64,000 nucleotides of DNA from FEN-1297 sp021817845 (GCA_021817845.1 JAKAFW010000009.1:39875-103874); one strand, 5' to 3'; shown: positions 28,206 to 37,167, counted from the first letter of the stretch. Notes: a model not told the origin generated them from the sequence alone. Numbers and translations are program-made.

Positions 28206-28964
28206 CTATCTGTTAATGTCAAAAATAGCTTTGACTCCTAAAAGTACAAGCGCCTTTTGATTTTCATATTTAATGTTAAGGTGAGGGCTAATTTTTTCCG
28301 CATTTCCTCCTGTAATGAAAACTTTTATCTCACCTGCACCGAGGTTTTCTTTAAGGTGTTTTAAAGTTTTTTCAATCATACCTAAAATTGAATTTATTAC
28401 CCCGCTTGCTATCGATGTTTTTGTGTCTCTACCTATCATCTGCTTAAAATCTTTCTCATCCACATGCGGAAGCTGCGCTGTATTTTGAGTTAGCGAGTTG
28501 AACATCATTTTTAATCCAGGTGCAATTAAACCTCCAGAAAAAATGCCCGGATAACGTATGATATTGATAGTCGTCGCTGTTCCGAAGTCAATCGTAATTA
28601 AATAAGTTTTTTCGGTGTAATTATTAAATTCAGTTGAGTTCTTAAATAATTTGAAAGCTCCTTCGGCTGAGCAAATCCTATCGATTCCTAAAGTTTCGCT
28701 GGAATCGTAATCAATTCTTAAATTGAATTTTAGGTCATTTCTGATAATTAAAGGAATCACTCCAAACTTTGATTCCAAATAATCGGCTATGCTTTTTGTA
28801 GTGGAAGGTACTACTGAAGCGATTGCAAAGTTTTCTGGGTGAATTTTCCCGAGGTAAGAAAATAAAGTGTTTAATTTATCAAACGTGTAGATTTCTCCAA
28901 TTTGGTCATCGCGAAAAACTGCGGTTTTGATATTGGTATTGCCAACATCACAAGTCAAAATCAT
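28206..28964 (-). CDS. coaX: Type III pantothenate kinase
   Basis: A 252-residue ASKHA-fold kinase with the phosphate-binding motif LTCDVGNTNIKTAVF at the start, LGIDRICSAEGA, the TIDFGTATTINII loop and GGLIAPGLKMM. It phosphorylates pantothenate in coenzyme A synthesis. The ATG overlaps the birA stop (ATGA), so the two are co-translated. It faces panC convergently with a 12-base gap, so the two consecutive CoA steps are neighbours on opposite strands. Confidence 0.94.
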   Translation of the reverse strand: MILTCDVGNTNIKTAVFRDDQIGEIYTFDKLNTLFSYLGKIHPENFAIASVVPSTTKSIADYLESKFGVIPLIIRNDLKFNLRIDYDSSETLGIDRICSAEGAFKLFKNSTEFNNYTEKTYLITIDFGTATTINIIRYPGIFSGGLIAPGLKMMFNSLTQNTAQLPHVDEKDFKQMIGRDTKTSIASGVINSILGMIEKTLKHLKENLGAGEIKVFITGGNAEKISPHLNIKYENQKALVLLGVKAIFDINR

Positions 28965-29737
28965 TGTGCCGAACTCACATCGCCGAAATGAATTTTCTCA
29001 ATTTTATTTTTTGTCTTTAATAACAAAAAACCCTCTTCGTCTAAGTCTTCAAAAATTCCATACTTTGTATTGCCTTCTTCTGTTACAGAAATCTTTTCTC
29101 CGATTAAATTACAACGATCTTTCCAATCTTTCATAATTTCGTCAGGCTTCGATTCCATCTTTTGAAGTATTTCTTCGAAAGTATTTAATAACTCGGCAAG
29201 TAATTTCTCTCGATCAACGCTTTCGCCTAGCTCAAGTTTAATCGAAGTAGGTTCTAAATTAAAATTTCCTTGAAATAAAGCCTGATTAACATTTAACCCG
29301 ATACCAATTACTACTCTTTCAATTTTATTACCTTGAGACGTCGACTCAAGTAAAATTCCACAGATTTTTTTCCCGTTTACTAAAACATCATTTGGCCATT
29401 TAAGCTCTGTCTTTAGCTGGAATAAATTCTCAAGTGCAAATGCCACGGAAAGCGAAGTTGCAAAGTTTAGTAAATTAAACTTTTTACCGAAATATTTCTT
29501 ACTTGTGAGCAAAATAGAAAAAGTAAGATTTTGCCCCTTTGCGCTGTACCAAACTCGTTCTTTTCTTCCTCTGCCTTTAGATTGCTTTTCCGCTAATAGG
29601 ATAGTGCCTTCTGAATTAAATTTATTGGACTTATTTAAAAGAAATGAATTGGTCGATTCTACCTCCTCAGAATAAATAAAATTTCTGCCTATAACTTCTG
29701 TGTCGACCTTGGTATCAAAACTCTCAAAGTTGAACAA
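28961..29737 (-). CDS. birA: Biotin--[acetyl-CoA-carboxylase] ligase (class I, no DNA-binding domain)
   Basis: A 258-residue biotin protein ligase. The nucleotide/biotin motif is GKGRGRKERVW-like (KGRGRKERVWYS), and ELKWPNDVLVNGKKICGIL carries the conserved catalytic Lys. The C-terminal small beta domain is at about 215-258. There is no N-terminal helix-turn-helix, so it cannot act as the biotin operon repressor. It attaches biotin to AccB. The start is preceded by AGAGGTTAAAAG-type purines. It overlaps coaX by four bases. Confidence 0.92.
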   Translation of the reverse strand: MFNFESFDTKVDTEVIGRNFIYSEEVESTNSFLLNKSNKFNSEGTILLAEKQSKGRGRKERVWYSAKGQNLTFSILLTSKKYFGKKFNLLNFATSLSVAFALENLFQLKTELKWPNDVLVNGKKICGILLESTSQGNKIERVVIGIGLNVNQALFQGNFNLEPTSIKLELGESVDREKLLAELLNTFEEILQKMESKPDEIMKDWKDRCNLIGEKISVTEEGNTKYGIFEDLDEEGFLLLKTKNKIEKIHFGDVSSAQ

Positions 29738-29871
29738 CTTTTAACCTCTATTGATTTGCTATTCAAAGATAAGCAAATTTACAAAAATTGTCACAGCCTT
29801 AGCCATTAAATTATATGTCTGTGCCAGAATTACCGTTTGTCTGCCTAAATGGGTAAAATATCTTATTTCTA

Positions 29872-29911
29872 TTGACATATGCTTAAATAGTTATATTATA
29901 ATTACTTAAGC
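29872..29911 (+). promoter_or_regulatory. Candidate promoter of hsp20 with overlapping inverted repeat
   Basis: TTGACA (29872-29877), a 16-base spacer, then TATTAT (29894-29899), about 75 bases before hsp20. An inverted repeat GCTTAA (29881-29886) / TTAAGC (29906-29911) flanks the -10 box and could be an operator. It is not the CIRCE (HrcA) sequence. If this lineage uses the Bacteroidota-type -33/-7 promoter the reading would change. Confidence 0.4.
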
Positions 29912-29976
29912 TTAAAATATATTTTGGCACTTAATATGTGTATCTAATTCAAAATTATTAATAAATGGAGTTAAAA

Positions 29977-30417
29977 ATGACATTCGTAAAATTTCAACCA
30001 GCAAAAGAATTTGATAAATCCTTTTATGGTAATTGCGGAAAATTTTATAAAGATTTTCCAAACTTAAATCTAGATTCTGGCTTTACCTTCAGCCCACGTG
30101 TGGATATTTCTGAAGATTCAAATAAATTTTACTTTGAATTAGAATTGCCGGGCGTTAAGAAAGATGATCTCAAAATTTCTTATAAGGAAAATGTTCTTAC
30201 CATTAGTGGAGAAAAGAAAAACTTGTTTAAAGATGAAAAAGAAAAGGAATTGTTAAGAAATGAAAGATATTTTGGAAATTTCAAAAGAGTGTTTACTTTG
30301 CCCGAAGGTATAAATCCGGAGAGTATTGAAGCCAAATTTGAAGATGGTGTTCTTTCAATTTCAGTTGCAAAAGCTGAAGCAAAAACACCTAAAGAAAAAA
30401 CAATTGAAATAAAATAA
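29977..30417 (+). CDS. Small heat-shock protein, Hsp20/alpha-crystallin family
   Basis: A 146-residue protein with an alpha-crystallin domain at about 37-130 (FSPRVDISEDSNKFYFELELPG to the GVLSI and IEIK ends). It holds unfolded proteins for refolding by DnaK, encoded next. An in-frame ATG exists at 29965, but the GGAG at 29967-29970 lies inside it and is spaced six bases from the ATG at 29977, so 29977 is the better start. A weak hairpin (AGCGG 30432-30436 / CCGCT 30446-30450) sits between hsp20 and dnaK and could reduce read-through. Confidence 0.93.
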   Translation: MTFVKFQPAKEFDKSFYGNCGKFYKDFPNLNLDSGFTFSPRVDISEDSNKFYFELELPGVKKDDLKISYKENVLTISGEKKNLFKDEKEKELLRNERYFGNFKRVFTLPEGINPESIEAKFEDGVLSISVAKAEAKTPKEKTIEIK

Positions 30418-30478
30418 CTTATTCATAAACCAGCGGGAAAATTAACCGCTTATTCATTCATTAAGGAGTAAAAGTAAG

Positions 30479-32416
30479 ATGGGTAAAATAATTGGAATAG
30501 ACTTAGGCACTACAAACTCGTGCGTTGCTGTTATGGAAGGCAATGATCCGGTTGTAATTCCAAATTCGGAAGGCGGAAGGACTACCCCTTCTGTGGTTGC
30601 CTTTACAAAAAATGGTGATCGTTTGGTTGGCCAGCCGGCTAAAAGACAAGCTATCACTAATCCCAAAAACACAATCTTTTCTATTAAAAGATTTATGGGA
30701 AGATTAGTTAGCGAAGTGCAGGACGAGAAAACAAAAGTTCCCTATGAAGTGATTTCTGGCGACGGAAATTCAGCGCGTGTTAAAATTAGCGACCGCGTTT
30801 ATTCTCCTCCCGAAATCAGCGCAATGATCCTTCAAAAAATGAAAAAAACTGCTGAAGAATATTTAGGGCAGGAAGTTACAGAAGCTGTTATTACTGTCCC
30901 TGCTTATTTCAACGATTCGCAACGTCAGGCTACTAAAGATGCTGGTGAAATTGCAGGTCTTAAAGTAAGAAGAATTATCAACGAACCTACTGCTGCAGCG
31001 CTCGCTTACGGTCTTGATAAAAAAGGAAAAGATCATACCGTTGCCGTTTACGACCTTGGTGGAGGAACGTTTGATGTTTCTGTACTCGCTCTTGGCGATG
31101 GCGTTTTTGAAGTTAAATCTACTAACGGTGATACTCACCTTGGCGGAGATGACTTTGATCAAAGAATTATCGATTTTTTAGCCGATGAATTTAAAAAACA
31201 AGAAGGCATCGATCTCCGTAAAGATCCAATGGCTTTGCAAAGATTAAAAGAAGCCGCTGAAAAAGCCAAGATTGAACTTTCTTCATCTTCATCGACCGAT
31301 GTTAATCTTCCGTTTGTTACTGCAACGCAAGATGGACCGAAGCACTTGAACATCACTATGACACGAGCAAAATTTGAACAGCTTATAGACGATCTTGTTC
31401 AAAAAACAAGAATTCCCTGCGAGCAAGCTATAAAAGATGCCGGCGTTTCTGCTTCACAGATTGATGAAGTAATTCTTGTCGGAGGTTCAACAAGAATACC
31501 TATGGTGCAGGATTTAGTTAAGAAAATTTTTAACAGAGAACCTCACAAAGGCGTTAACCCTGATGAAGTTGTTGCAATCGGCGCAGCTATTCAAGGCGGC
31601 GTTTTAACCGGTGAAGTTAAAGATGTCCTTTTACTCGATGTTACACCTCTTTCTCTTGGAATTGAAACCCTCGGCGGTGTTATGACTAAATTAATAGATG
31701 CAAATACGACAATTCCTACTAAGAAAAGCGAGGTTTTCTCAACTGCTTCAGATAGTCAACCTTCTGTTGAAATTCATGTGCTTCAAGGAGAGCGTCCTAT
31801 GGCTAATGATAATAGATCATTGGGAAGATTCCATCTTGACGGAATCCCTCCGGCACCGAGAGGCGTACCACAAATTGAAGTGACATTTGATATCGATGCT
31901 AACGGTATTCTTCACGTTGCGGCAAAGGATAAAGCTACTGGTAAAGAGCAAAGCATTAGAATTACTTCTTCAAGCGGCTTATCAAAAGATGAAGTTGAAA
32001 AAATGAGGAACAGCGCAAAAGAACATGCTGCCGAAGATAAGATGAAAAAAGAAGGCATCGAAGTAAAGAATCAGGCTGACAGTTTAGTTTTCCAAACAAA
32101 GAAACAGATTGAAGATTTGAAAGATAAAATGTCTGCTGATTCAAAAGGCAAACTTGAAGCTGAAATAAAAAAGGTTGAAGATGCTATTGCTTCTAATAAT
32201 ACCGATCAGATAAAGTCGGCTACCGAATCTTTGAATAAAGTGTGGAGCCAAATTGCTTCCGAACTTTATGCCCAACCCGGAGCAGGACAGCCCGGTGATG
32301 CTTCGCAGCAAGCAGGTGACAATGCTTCTTCTAATGGCGAAACGAAGTCCGACGACAAAGAAGTTCAAGATGCTTCTTATGAAGTAGTTGACGATGAAAC
32401 TAAAAAGAAGAAATAG
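30479..32416 (+). CDS. dnaK: Chaperone protein DnaK (Hsp70)
   Basis: A 645-residue Hsp70. The ATPase domain about 1-385 starts with IIGIDLGTTNSCVAVMEG and contains VYDLGGGTFDVSVL and the ILVGGSTRIPMVQ loop. The substrate domain is about 390-505 (LLLDVTPLSLGIETLGGVMT). The helical lid follows, with a Gly/Ala/Gln-rich tail ending in DETKKKK rather than the EEVKDK of E. coli. It refolds proteins with DnaJ and GrpE, which are not in this window. AAGGAG lies before the ATG. It follows hsp20 with a 61-base gap, so both may share heat-shock control. Confidence 0.97.
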   Translation: MGKIIGIDLGTTNSCVAVMEGNDPVVIPNSEGGRTTPSVVAFTKNGDRLVGQPAKRQAITNPKNTIFSIKRFMGRLVSEVQDEKTKVPYEVISGDGNSARVKISDRVYSPPEISAMILQKMKKTAEEYLGQEVTEAVITVPAYFNDSQRQATKDAGEIAGLKVRRIINEPTAAALAYGLDKKGKDHTVAVYDLGGGTFDVSVLALGDGVFEVKSTNGDTHLGGDDFDQRIIDFLADEFKKQEGIDLRKDPMALQRLKEAAEKAKIELSSSSSTDVNLPFVTATQDGPKHLNITMTRAKFEQLIDDLVQKTRIPCEQAIKDAGVSASQIDEVILVGGSTRIPMVQDLVKKIFNREPHKGVNPDEVVAIGAAIQGGVLTGEVKDVLLLDVTPLSLGIETLGGVMTKLIDANTTIPTKKSEVFSTASDSQPSVEIHVLQGERPMANDNRSLGRFHLDGIPPAPRGVPQIEVTFDIDANGILHVAAKDKATGKEQSIRITSSSGLSKDEVEKMRNSAKEHAAEDKMKKEGIEVKNQADSLVFQTKKQIEDLKDKMSADSKGKLEAEIKKVEDAIASNNTDQIKSATESLNKVWSQIASELYAQPGAGQPGDASQQAGDNASSNGETKSDDKEVQDASYEVVDDETKKKK

Positions 32417-32432
32417 CTTGTAGTTGAATATA

Positions 32433-32461
32433 TGTAATGCCGGATTTGATCCGGCATTACA
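32433..32461 (+). terminator. Hairpin terminator after dnaK
   Basis: A perfect 13-bp stem TGTAATGCCGGAT (32433-32445) / ATCCGGCATTACA (32449-32461) with a three-base loop, 17 bases after the dnaK stop. The T-run after it is short, so it may act together with the next hairpin. Confidence 0.7.
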
Positions 32462-32498
32462 TTAGCTAAGTTTTCGATTGCATGAATGAATAAGCAGC

Positions 32499-32538
32499 AA
32501 GATTGCCCATCTCGATTTTTTTCGAAATGGGCATTCTT
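32499..32538. terminator. Second convergent hairpin between dnaK and citF
   Basis: GCCCAT (32505-32510) pairs with ATGGGC (32527-32532). The stem is extended by TCGA/TCGA inside and AAGA/TCTT outside, with two mismatches and a T-rich loop. It lies 17 bases past the citF stop on the minus strand, so it likely stops citF transcription, and dnaK read-through as well. Confidence 0.6.
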
Positions 32539-32554
32539 GTTTATACCGAAAGTA

Positions 32555-34105
32555 TTATTTAATTTGAAATACTGAATCAATCAATGTTCCGTCAACCCAC
32601 TTAATTACAGCTACAACTTTATTCTTATTTATTTTTGGTTTAGCCGGAACCCCGCATATTTCATAAACTTCGTCTCTAATTTTCTTTATAGGTTTTATTG
32701 GTAGGGAAGTATTCTTCATCGCCTTTATTAAATCTTTTCTCTTTGGATTGATGGCTATCCCCCTTTCTGTAATGATAGCATCTATTAACTCTCCAGGTCC
32801 GCAGAGAGTTGTAACTTCATCAATGATAACTGGAATTCTGTCTCTAAATGACGGTACTGCAAGTATTGTACATTTTGAATATAGACAATTCTGCCAGCCG
32901 CCGATACCATGAAGTAAATATCCGTCCGAATGGCTAACAACGTTCGCGTTAAAATTTATATCAACTTCGGTAGCGCCTAAAACTGCGACATCTACTATCG
33001 AAGCAAAATTTCCTTTTCCGTGAAAGTTGTAGCTTGTAAAAGGGCTTGTATTAACGTGATTAGGATTTTCCCTCATGCTTCTTACTCCTTCAAGATCAAA
33101 GGTCTGTCCGTCGAGAATGTAATCTGTTAACCCTTCTTCCAAAAGTTGAACCAGATATTTCGTGCTGCCGCCGCGGACAAATCTTGCTTTAATTCCTTTT
33201 GCTTTCATTCTTTCTTTTAAATAAAGTACAAAAGCTAAATTTGTACCGCCTGACCCTGCTTGAAATGAAAACCCGTTTTTCATTATCCCGGCTTCATCAA
33301 TAAACTGAGCAACATACTCGGCTATTAAAAGTCTGTCTGGGGACTTTGTAACTTCGGTTGTGCCGGATACTATTTTAGAAGCATCTCCGAGTGAGTCAAC
33401 TTGAACAACGTAATCAACATTATTTCCCTGAATTTGCCATGGAACGCACGGAAAAGGGACGAGATTATCCGTAACGACAATTACTTTATTTGCGTACTCA
33501 GAATCAACCAATGCAAAACCAATTAATCCTGATGCAGATTTTCCATAAACTCCGTTTGCATTACCGAAAAAATCTGCTGTAGGAGCGGCGATTATAGCAA
33601 TATCTATGTGAACTTCTCCGTCTTGCACTGCCTGGTAACGCCCTCCGTGCGAACGTAGAACTCCTACCCCTTTCATTTTCCCCTCAGTTGTAAATTTACC
33701 GAGCGGACCGTTCATACTTCCTTCTATATGATGGATTGTTCCGTCTTCTAAATATTTTATTAAATATTCGTGAACAGGGAAAGAAGCGCTTGGAAACCAG
33801 CGAATATTTTTTATTCCTAGTTCATGAATCGTATCAAATAAAATATTTGTTAGCACATCACCGTTTCTCAAATGATGGTGGGTTGAAATTGTCATTCCAT
33901 CTTTCAACCCGGCACGTTTCAAAGCATCTTTTAGATTTTTTACTATCTTGTTTCCGTCTTGAGGGTAATCTATACAAGAATTAATCATCGGTTTTGCTTT
34001 GTTTCCGTTTGGTCTGAACTTGTTTATTCCCGTGAAAGGAATTTGCTTAACTCCATTTACTTCGGTCGGCACATATCTTCCAGCAGCGTTGACTATTAAT
34101 CGCAT
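32555..34105 (-). CDS. citF: Citrate lyase alpha subunit (CoA-transferase-type), CitF family
   Basis: A 516-residue CitF-family protein: INKFRPNGNKAKPMINSCID at the start, THHHLRNGDVLTN, EGSMNGPLGKF, RSHGGRYQAVQDGEVHIDIA and the C-terminal CGPGELIDAIITERG. The alpha subunit swaps the acetyl group on the acyl carrier for citrate, making citryl-ACP. AAGGA lies before the ATG. The next gene upstream in the transcript is the CitD-CitE fusion, 31 bases away. No citC (ligase), citX or citG gene for the prosthetic group is in the window. The substrate could be citrate, citramalate or homocitrate; all would look alike here. Confidence 0.9.
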   Translation of the reverse strand: MRLIVNAAGRYVPTEVNGVKQIPFTGINKFRPNGNKAKPMINSCIDYPQDGNKIVKNLKDALKRAGLKDGMTISTHHHLRNGDVLTNILFDTIHELGIKNIRWFPSASFPVHEYLIKYLEDGTIHHIEGSMNGPLGKFTTEGKMKGVGVLRSHGGRYQAVQDGEVHIDIAIIAAPTADFFGNANGVYGKSASGLIGFALVDSEYANKVIVVTDNLVPFPCVPWQIQGNNVDYVVQVDSLGDASKIVSGTTEVTKSPDRLLIAEYVAQFIDEAGIMKNGFSFQAGSGGTNLAFVLYLKERMKAKGIKARFVRGGSTKYLVQLLEEGLTDYILDGQTFDLEGVRSMRENPNHVNTSPFTSYNFHGKGNFASIVDVAVLGATEVDINFNANVVSHSDGYLLHGIGGWQNCLYSKCTILAVPSFRDRIPVIIDEVTTLCGPGELIDAIITERGIAINPKRKDLIKAMKNTSLPIKPIKKIRDEVYEICGVPAKPKINKNKVVAVIKWVDGTLIDSVFQIK

Positions 34106-34136
34106 TTATTTTCCTTAAATAATATATTGTCAATGA

Positions 34137-35327
34137 TTAACTTCTACCAGACAATTCTAAAATTCTTATCGCCTTTTTTACTACCGGTGCATCAACCATT
34201 TTACTTCCAAGAGAAACGACACCTATTCCTTTTACTTTTGCTTCCTCAAAAGCGGCGACAATTTTTATTGCTTTATCTATTTCATCTGATGTCGGAGCAA
34301 AAACTTCATGAACCACCGGAATTTGCCGCGGATGTATACAACCTTTCCCTTCAAAACCTAGCGATTTAGCATCCAGAACGCTCGCGCGCAAACCTTCCAT
34401 GTCGCCTACATCCGAAAAAACGGTATCAATTGCTTGAACGCCTGCTGCCTTTGCTGCATTTACTATCATTGACCTTGCAAAAAAACTTTCTCTTCCTTCA
34501 AGTGTTCGCTGTGTGCCAATGTCTGCGGTATAATCTTCAAGTCCGATTGTCAATGCACAGATATTTTTTGAAGCTGTAGCTATTTCGTAAGCTTTAATAA
34601 TTCCCAATGCGCTTTCAATAATCGGCATCAAATAAATCTCATTAGAAATATTATTTTTCTTTTTAATTCTATCTATTTCAGCTTCAATGTCAATCACTTG
34701 CTTCGGTGATTCACATTTTGGAATTAGAATAACTTGAACATTATAAGGTACAATAAATTTCAGATCGTCGAGTCCGCGTGGTAATTGGTTTATTCTTACC
34801 ATCCTTTCAGAGCCGTAAAAATCTACGCTTCTTAAAGCATTGCGCACGAGTAACTGTGCGGCATCTTTTTCAGAATGAGCAACACTATCTTCCAAGTCCA
34901 AAATTATTCCGTCCGGCTGATGAAGCCCGGCATTAAGAAAAAATTTCGGTTCATTGCCTGGAAGATAAAGACGGCTTCTTCTTAATCGTTCTTTAGAGGT
35001 ATGGTAAAGATTATTTTTATTTGCCGGTAAAAGAAATTCTTTATCGATTTCCGGGAATAACCTTCTTACTGCGAGCTCAAATCGAGCAGCAAGGACAAAT
35101 GGAAGGGCGCCATTATCTTCAATCAAAATGTTAGCGTTCTTCAATCCAAAGAAGGAACACATTTCTTTTATTTGCTTTTCTATCGATGCGCCATACATCG
35201 AAGCGACTTTACTTTTCAAATTTAGATTAATCCCACCTGAAGTCTTTAATTCGAGTTCAACAAAACAATCCGAACGAATTTGGTTTCCTCGTTTACCGGC
35301 GAACGATATTAAGTTTTTTGTTTGCAT
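34137..35327 (-). CDS. CitD-CitE fusion: citrate lyase acyl carrier (gamma) plus lyase (beta)
   Basis: A 396-residue protein made of two normally separate subunits. Residues 1 to about 90 resemble the CitD acyl carrier: IRSDCFVELEL with Ser19-Asp20 at the site that carries the phosphoribosyl-dephospho-CoA arm, then SMYGASIEKQIKEM and IEDNGALPFVLAARFE. Residues about 112-396 are CitE of the HpcH/HpaI aldolase family: RRSRLYLPGNEPKFF, GIILDLEDSV, MPIIESALGI, LTIGLEDYTAD and GKGCIHPRQI. The lyase splits the acyl-ACP to acetyl-ACP and an oxoacid. The same strand carries citF 31 bases downstream. The fusion would tie carrier and lyase one to one. Confidence 0.87.
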   Translation of the reverse strand: MQTKNLISFAGKRGNQIRSDCFVELELKTSGGINLNLKSKVASMYGASIEKQIKEMCSFFGLKNANILIEDNGALPFVLAARFELAVRRLFPEIDKEFLLPANKNNLYHTSKERLRRSRLYLPGNEPKFFLNAGLHQPDGIILDLEDSVAHSEKDAAQLLVRNALRSVDFYGSERMVRINQLPRGLDDLKFIVPYNVQVILIPKCESPKQVIDIEAEIDRIKKKNNISNEIYLMPIIESALGIIKAYEIATASKNICALTIGLEDYTADIGTQRTLEGRESFFARSMIVNAAKAAGVQAIDTVFSDVGDMEGLRASVLDAKSLGFEGKGCIHPRQIPVVHEVFAPTSDEIDKAIKIVAAFEEAKVKGIGVVSLGSKMVDAPVVKKAIRILELSGRS

Positions 35328-35358
35328 ATTTATCCTGATTTAATTGCCTTTCATTCAA

Positions 35359-35526
35359 AACCTGCCTGCCGGTAGAGAGTGTTGCACAACTACAAAATGT
35401 CATTTCGACCGGAGGGAGAAATCCCATATATAGCTTAAGTATACAAGTTGAACGTTGGATATCTCAGTCGATTACTCCTTCGATATGACACCTGGAAGTT
35501 GTGCAACAGACTCGGTAGGCAAGGTT
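35359..35526. repeat. MITE-like imperfect palindrome, about 168 bp
   Basis: The ends are inverted repeats of about 30 bases. The left arm 35359-35391 and right arm 35497-35526 share AGTTGTGCAACA/TGTTGCACAACT-type cores plus an AACCTTGCCT-type outer part. The inside is also an imperfect inverted repeat: TGTCATTTCGACCGGAGGGA (from 35399) mirrors the right half (TCCTTCGATATGACA). Such GTCATTTCGACC palindromes are common dispersed repeats in Bacteroidota genomes. It occupies the gap between prpD-like and citDE genes. A short ATTCATA tandem repeat follows at 35527-35552. Confidence 0.7.
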
Positions 35527-35609
35527 CAAAATTCATAATTCATAATTCAAAATTGCGGCTTGCCGTGATCATAAAAATCATAGTTATATCATAAAAAATC
35601 TGCGTCCTA

Positions 35610-37049
35610 TTATTCCTTAATTATTAATCTATTCATAAAATCTCTTACAAACATTTTCTCGCAAGAGAAGATCATTTTTTTAATTTCATTTTGCTGCTTG
35701 GAAGAAAGTAGTTCCGATGATAAAGCATTGAATTTATTTTCAAGGTCTTCCGATGTCATCGGCTCTCTCGGATCGCCTTTCGGATATTCAAGATATTCGG
35801 AAAACTCTTTACCGTCTATTGTCTTTATTACAATTTTTGAAGGCTGCTTTTCCGGAAACATTTTTTCAAACTCTGAAGAAGCTTCACCTTTGATTTTAGT
35901 AATCACTTCCCATATCCTTGGGTCTTTCATTTTCTCTTCTGAAAAAGATTGCGTAGTAACCTTATGGTCGACTAAGGCGGCAGCAATGCAATAGGGAAGG
36001 GAATGATCTGCAGTTTCTCTTGATTCAGGATGATATTTATGCGAATCAAATAAAATATCACAAGCTCGTGCAATAGTAGTGACTGTAACAGATTCAATTT
36101 TATCGTAAGTAATCATGTTCCTCACAACTACATTCAAAGTAGCAGTGATATGAGAATGCGTTAATGCTTCGGTAGGAAATGCTTTCATTCCGCATTCAAG
36201 AATTTTAAATCCTTCTCCTAGATTTCCGGTTAACTTGTTGATATTCCATTTCCATTCATCAAGATTTTCTCTCCCTTGCATTTTTACATGATCTAATTTT
36301 TGATTTTTCGCATCCCAGCCGAAGAAACAATCCATAAAACCCTCTTTACCTTCAAAGACAGCCTCTGTTCCGGTATAACCTTTTTGAGCCATTATTGCTG
36401 AAAGTACTCCTGATTGAACTGCAAATGGGTCAACGGTATTTTTCATCATCGTTAGTTTGCCGGCAGTTGGACAGCCGATAGTATAATTGTGACTTCCGCT
36501 AATCCCTATAGCATTTACCATCTGATCAACATCTAATCCTAAAAGTTTTCCCGCTACTATCGGGGAAACAAATTGAGTTAACGTTGCGTGATGCCATTTC
36601 CGCTCACGAATTCCCGGTACTGCAAATTCACTAAGTCGTTCTTCAAATTCATAGGCAAGTACGATGGCAGTAATTACTTCTTCCATAGAGGCATTGACCA
36701 TCTCACCGGCGGCAAGCGCGGCTGGTATTAAATCGGAAGGATGGGAAGGGTCTTCTTTCCAGTAAATGTCATTGAAGTCAAGCGCTCGAATCATTAAAGA
36801 ATTTATTAAGGAAGAATTAACTGCGGGTAATTTATCTCCAAAACCAATTAAAGTAGATTCTTTTTCTCCTCCCATTTTTTTATACACATCTCGCAGAATA
36901 TTTACATCCTTCGTATGATAACCTCCATATGCGCAACCGATGGAATCGTACAAAAATCTTTTTGCTGCTTGAATAACTTCTATTGGCAAGTCTTTGTATT
37001 TTAGGTCAACGGCATACTCGGATATTTGGCGAGAGATTGATTTTTGCAT
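35610..37049 (-). CDS. MmgE/PrpD-family dehydratase (2-methylcitrate dehydratase-like)
   Basis: A 479-residue MmgE/PrpD-family protein: LYDSIGCAYGG near the start, ALDFNDIY, HPSDLIPAALAAGE, WHHATLTQFVSPIVAGKLLGL, GISGSHNYTIG, MKAFPTEALTHSHI, then the C-terminal lid domain. The family includes 2-methylcitrate dehydratase, citrate dehydratase (MmgE) and cis-aconitate decarboxylase, all acting on tricarboxylic acids. There is no prpB/prpC in the window, so the methylcitrate cycle is not supported. Its place between an aconitase-type hydratase and a citrate-lyase-type pair suggests it dehydrates the tricarboxylate that they share. That is inference. Confidence 0.88.
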   Translation of the reverse strand: MQKSISRQISEYAVDLKYKDLPIEVIQAAKRFLYDSIGCAYGGYHTKDVNILRDVYKKMGGEKESTLIGFGDKLPAVNSSLINSLMIRALDFNDIYWKEDPSHPSDLIPAALAAGEMVNASMEEVITAIVLAYEFEERLSEFAVPGIRERKWHHATLTQFVSPIVAGKLLGLDVDQMVNAIGISGSHNYTIGCPTAGKLTMMKNTVDPFAVQSGVLSAIMAQKGYTGTEAVFEGKEGFMDCFFGWDAKNQKLDHVKMQGRENLDEWKWNINKLTGNLGEGFKILECGMKAFPTEALTHSHITATLNVVVRNMITYDKIESVTVTTIARACDILFDSHKYHPESRETADHSLPYCIAAALVDHKVTTQSFSEEKMKDPRIWEVITKIKGEASSEFEKMFPEKQPSKIVIKTIDGKEFSEYLEYPKGDPREPMTSEDLENKFNALSSELLSSKQQNEIKKMIFSCEKMFVRDFMNRLIIKE

Positions 37050-37167
37050 AACTGACTTTCTTCAACTTCATTTTCTATTTTTTTATGAATTTTGACTTAC
37101 TTAACTCACTTTAAGTAGGAAAATCCTTTTGGGATAATTGATTTATGGAAATAATATATCAATTTCA

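Noticed and set aside
35527..35552. ATTCATAATTCATAATTC tandem copies next to the palindrome
   Set aside because: Too short and too simple to call a feature on its own in DNA this AT-rich. It is mentioned with the palindrome.
35610..37049. Reading the PrpD-like gene as part of a 2-methylcitrate (propionate) cycle
   Set aside because: No prpB (methylisocitrate lyase) or prpC is in the window, and the neighbours are citrate-lyase and isocitrate/homoisocitrate-type enzymes.
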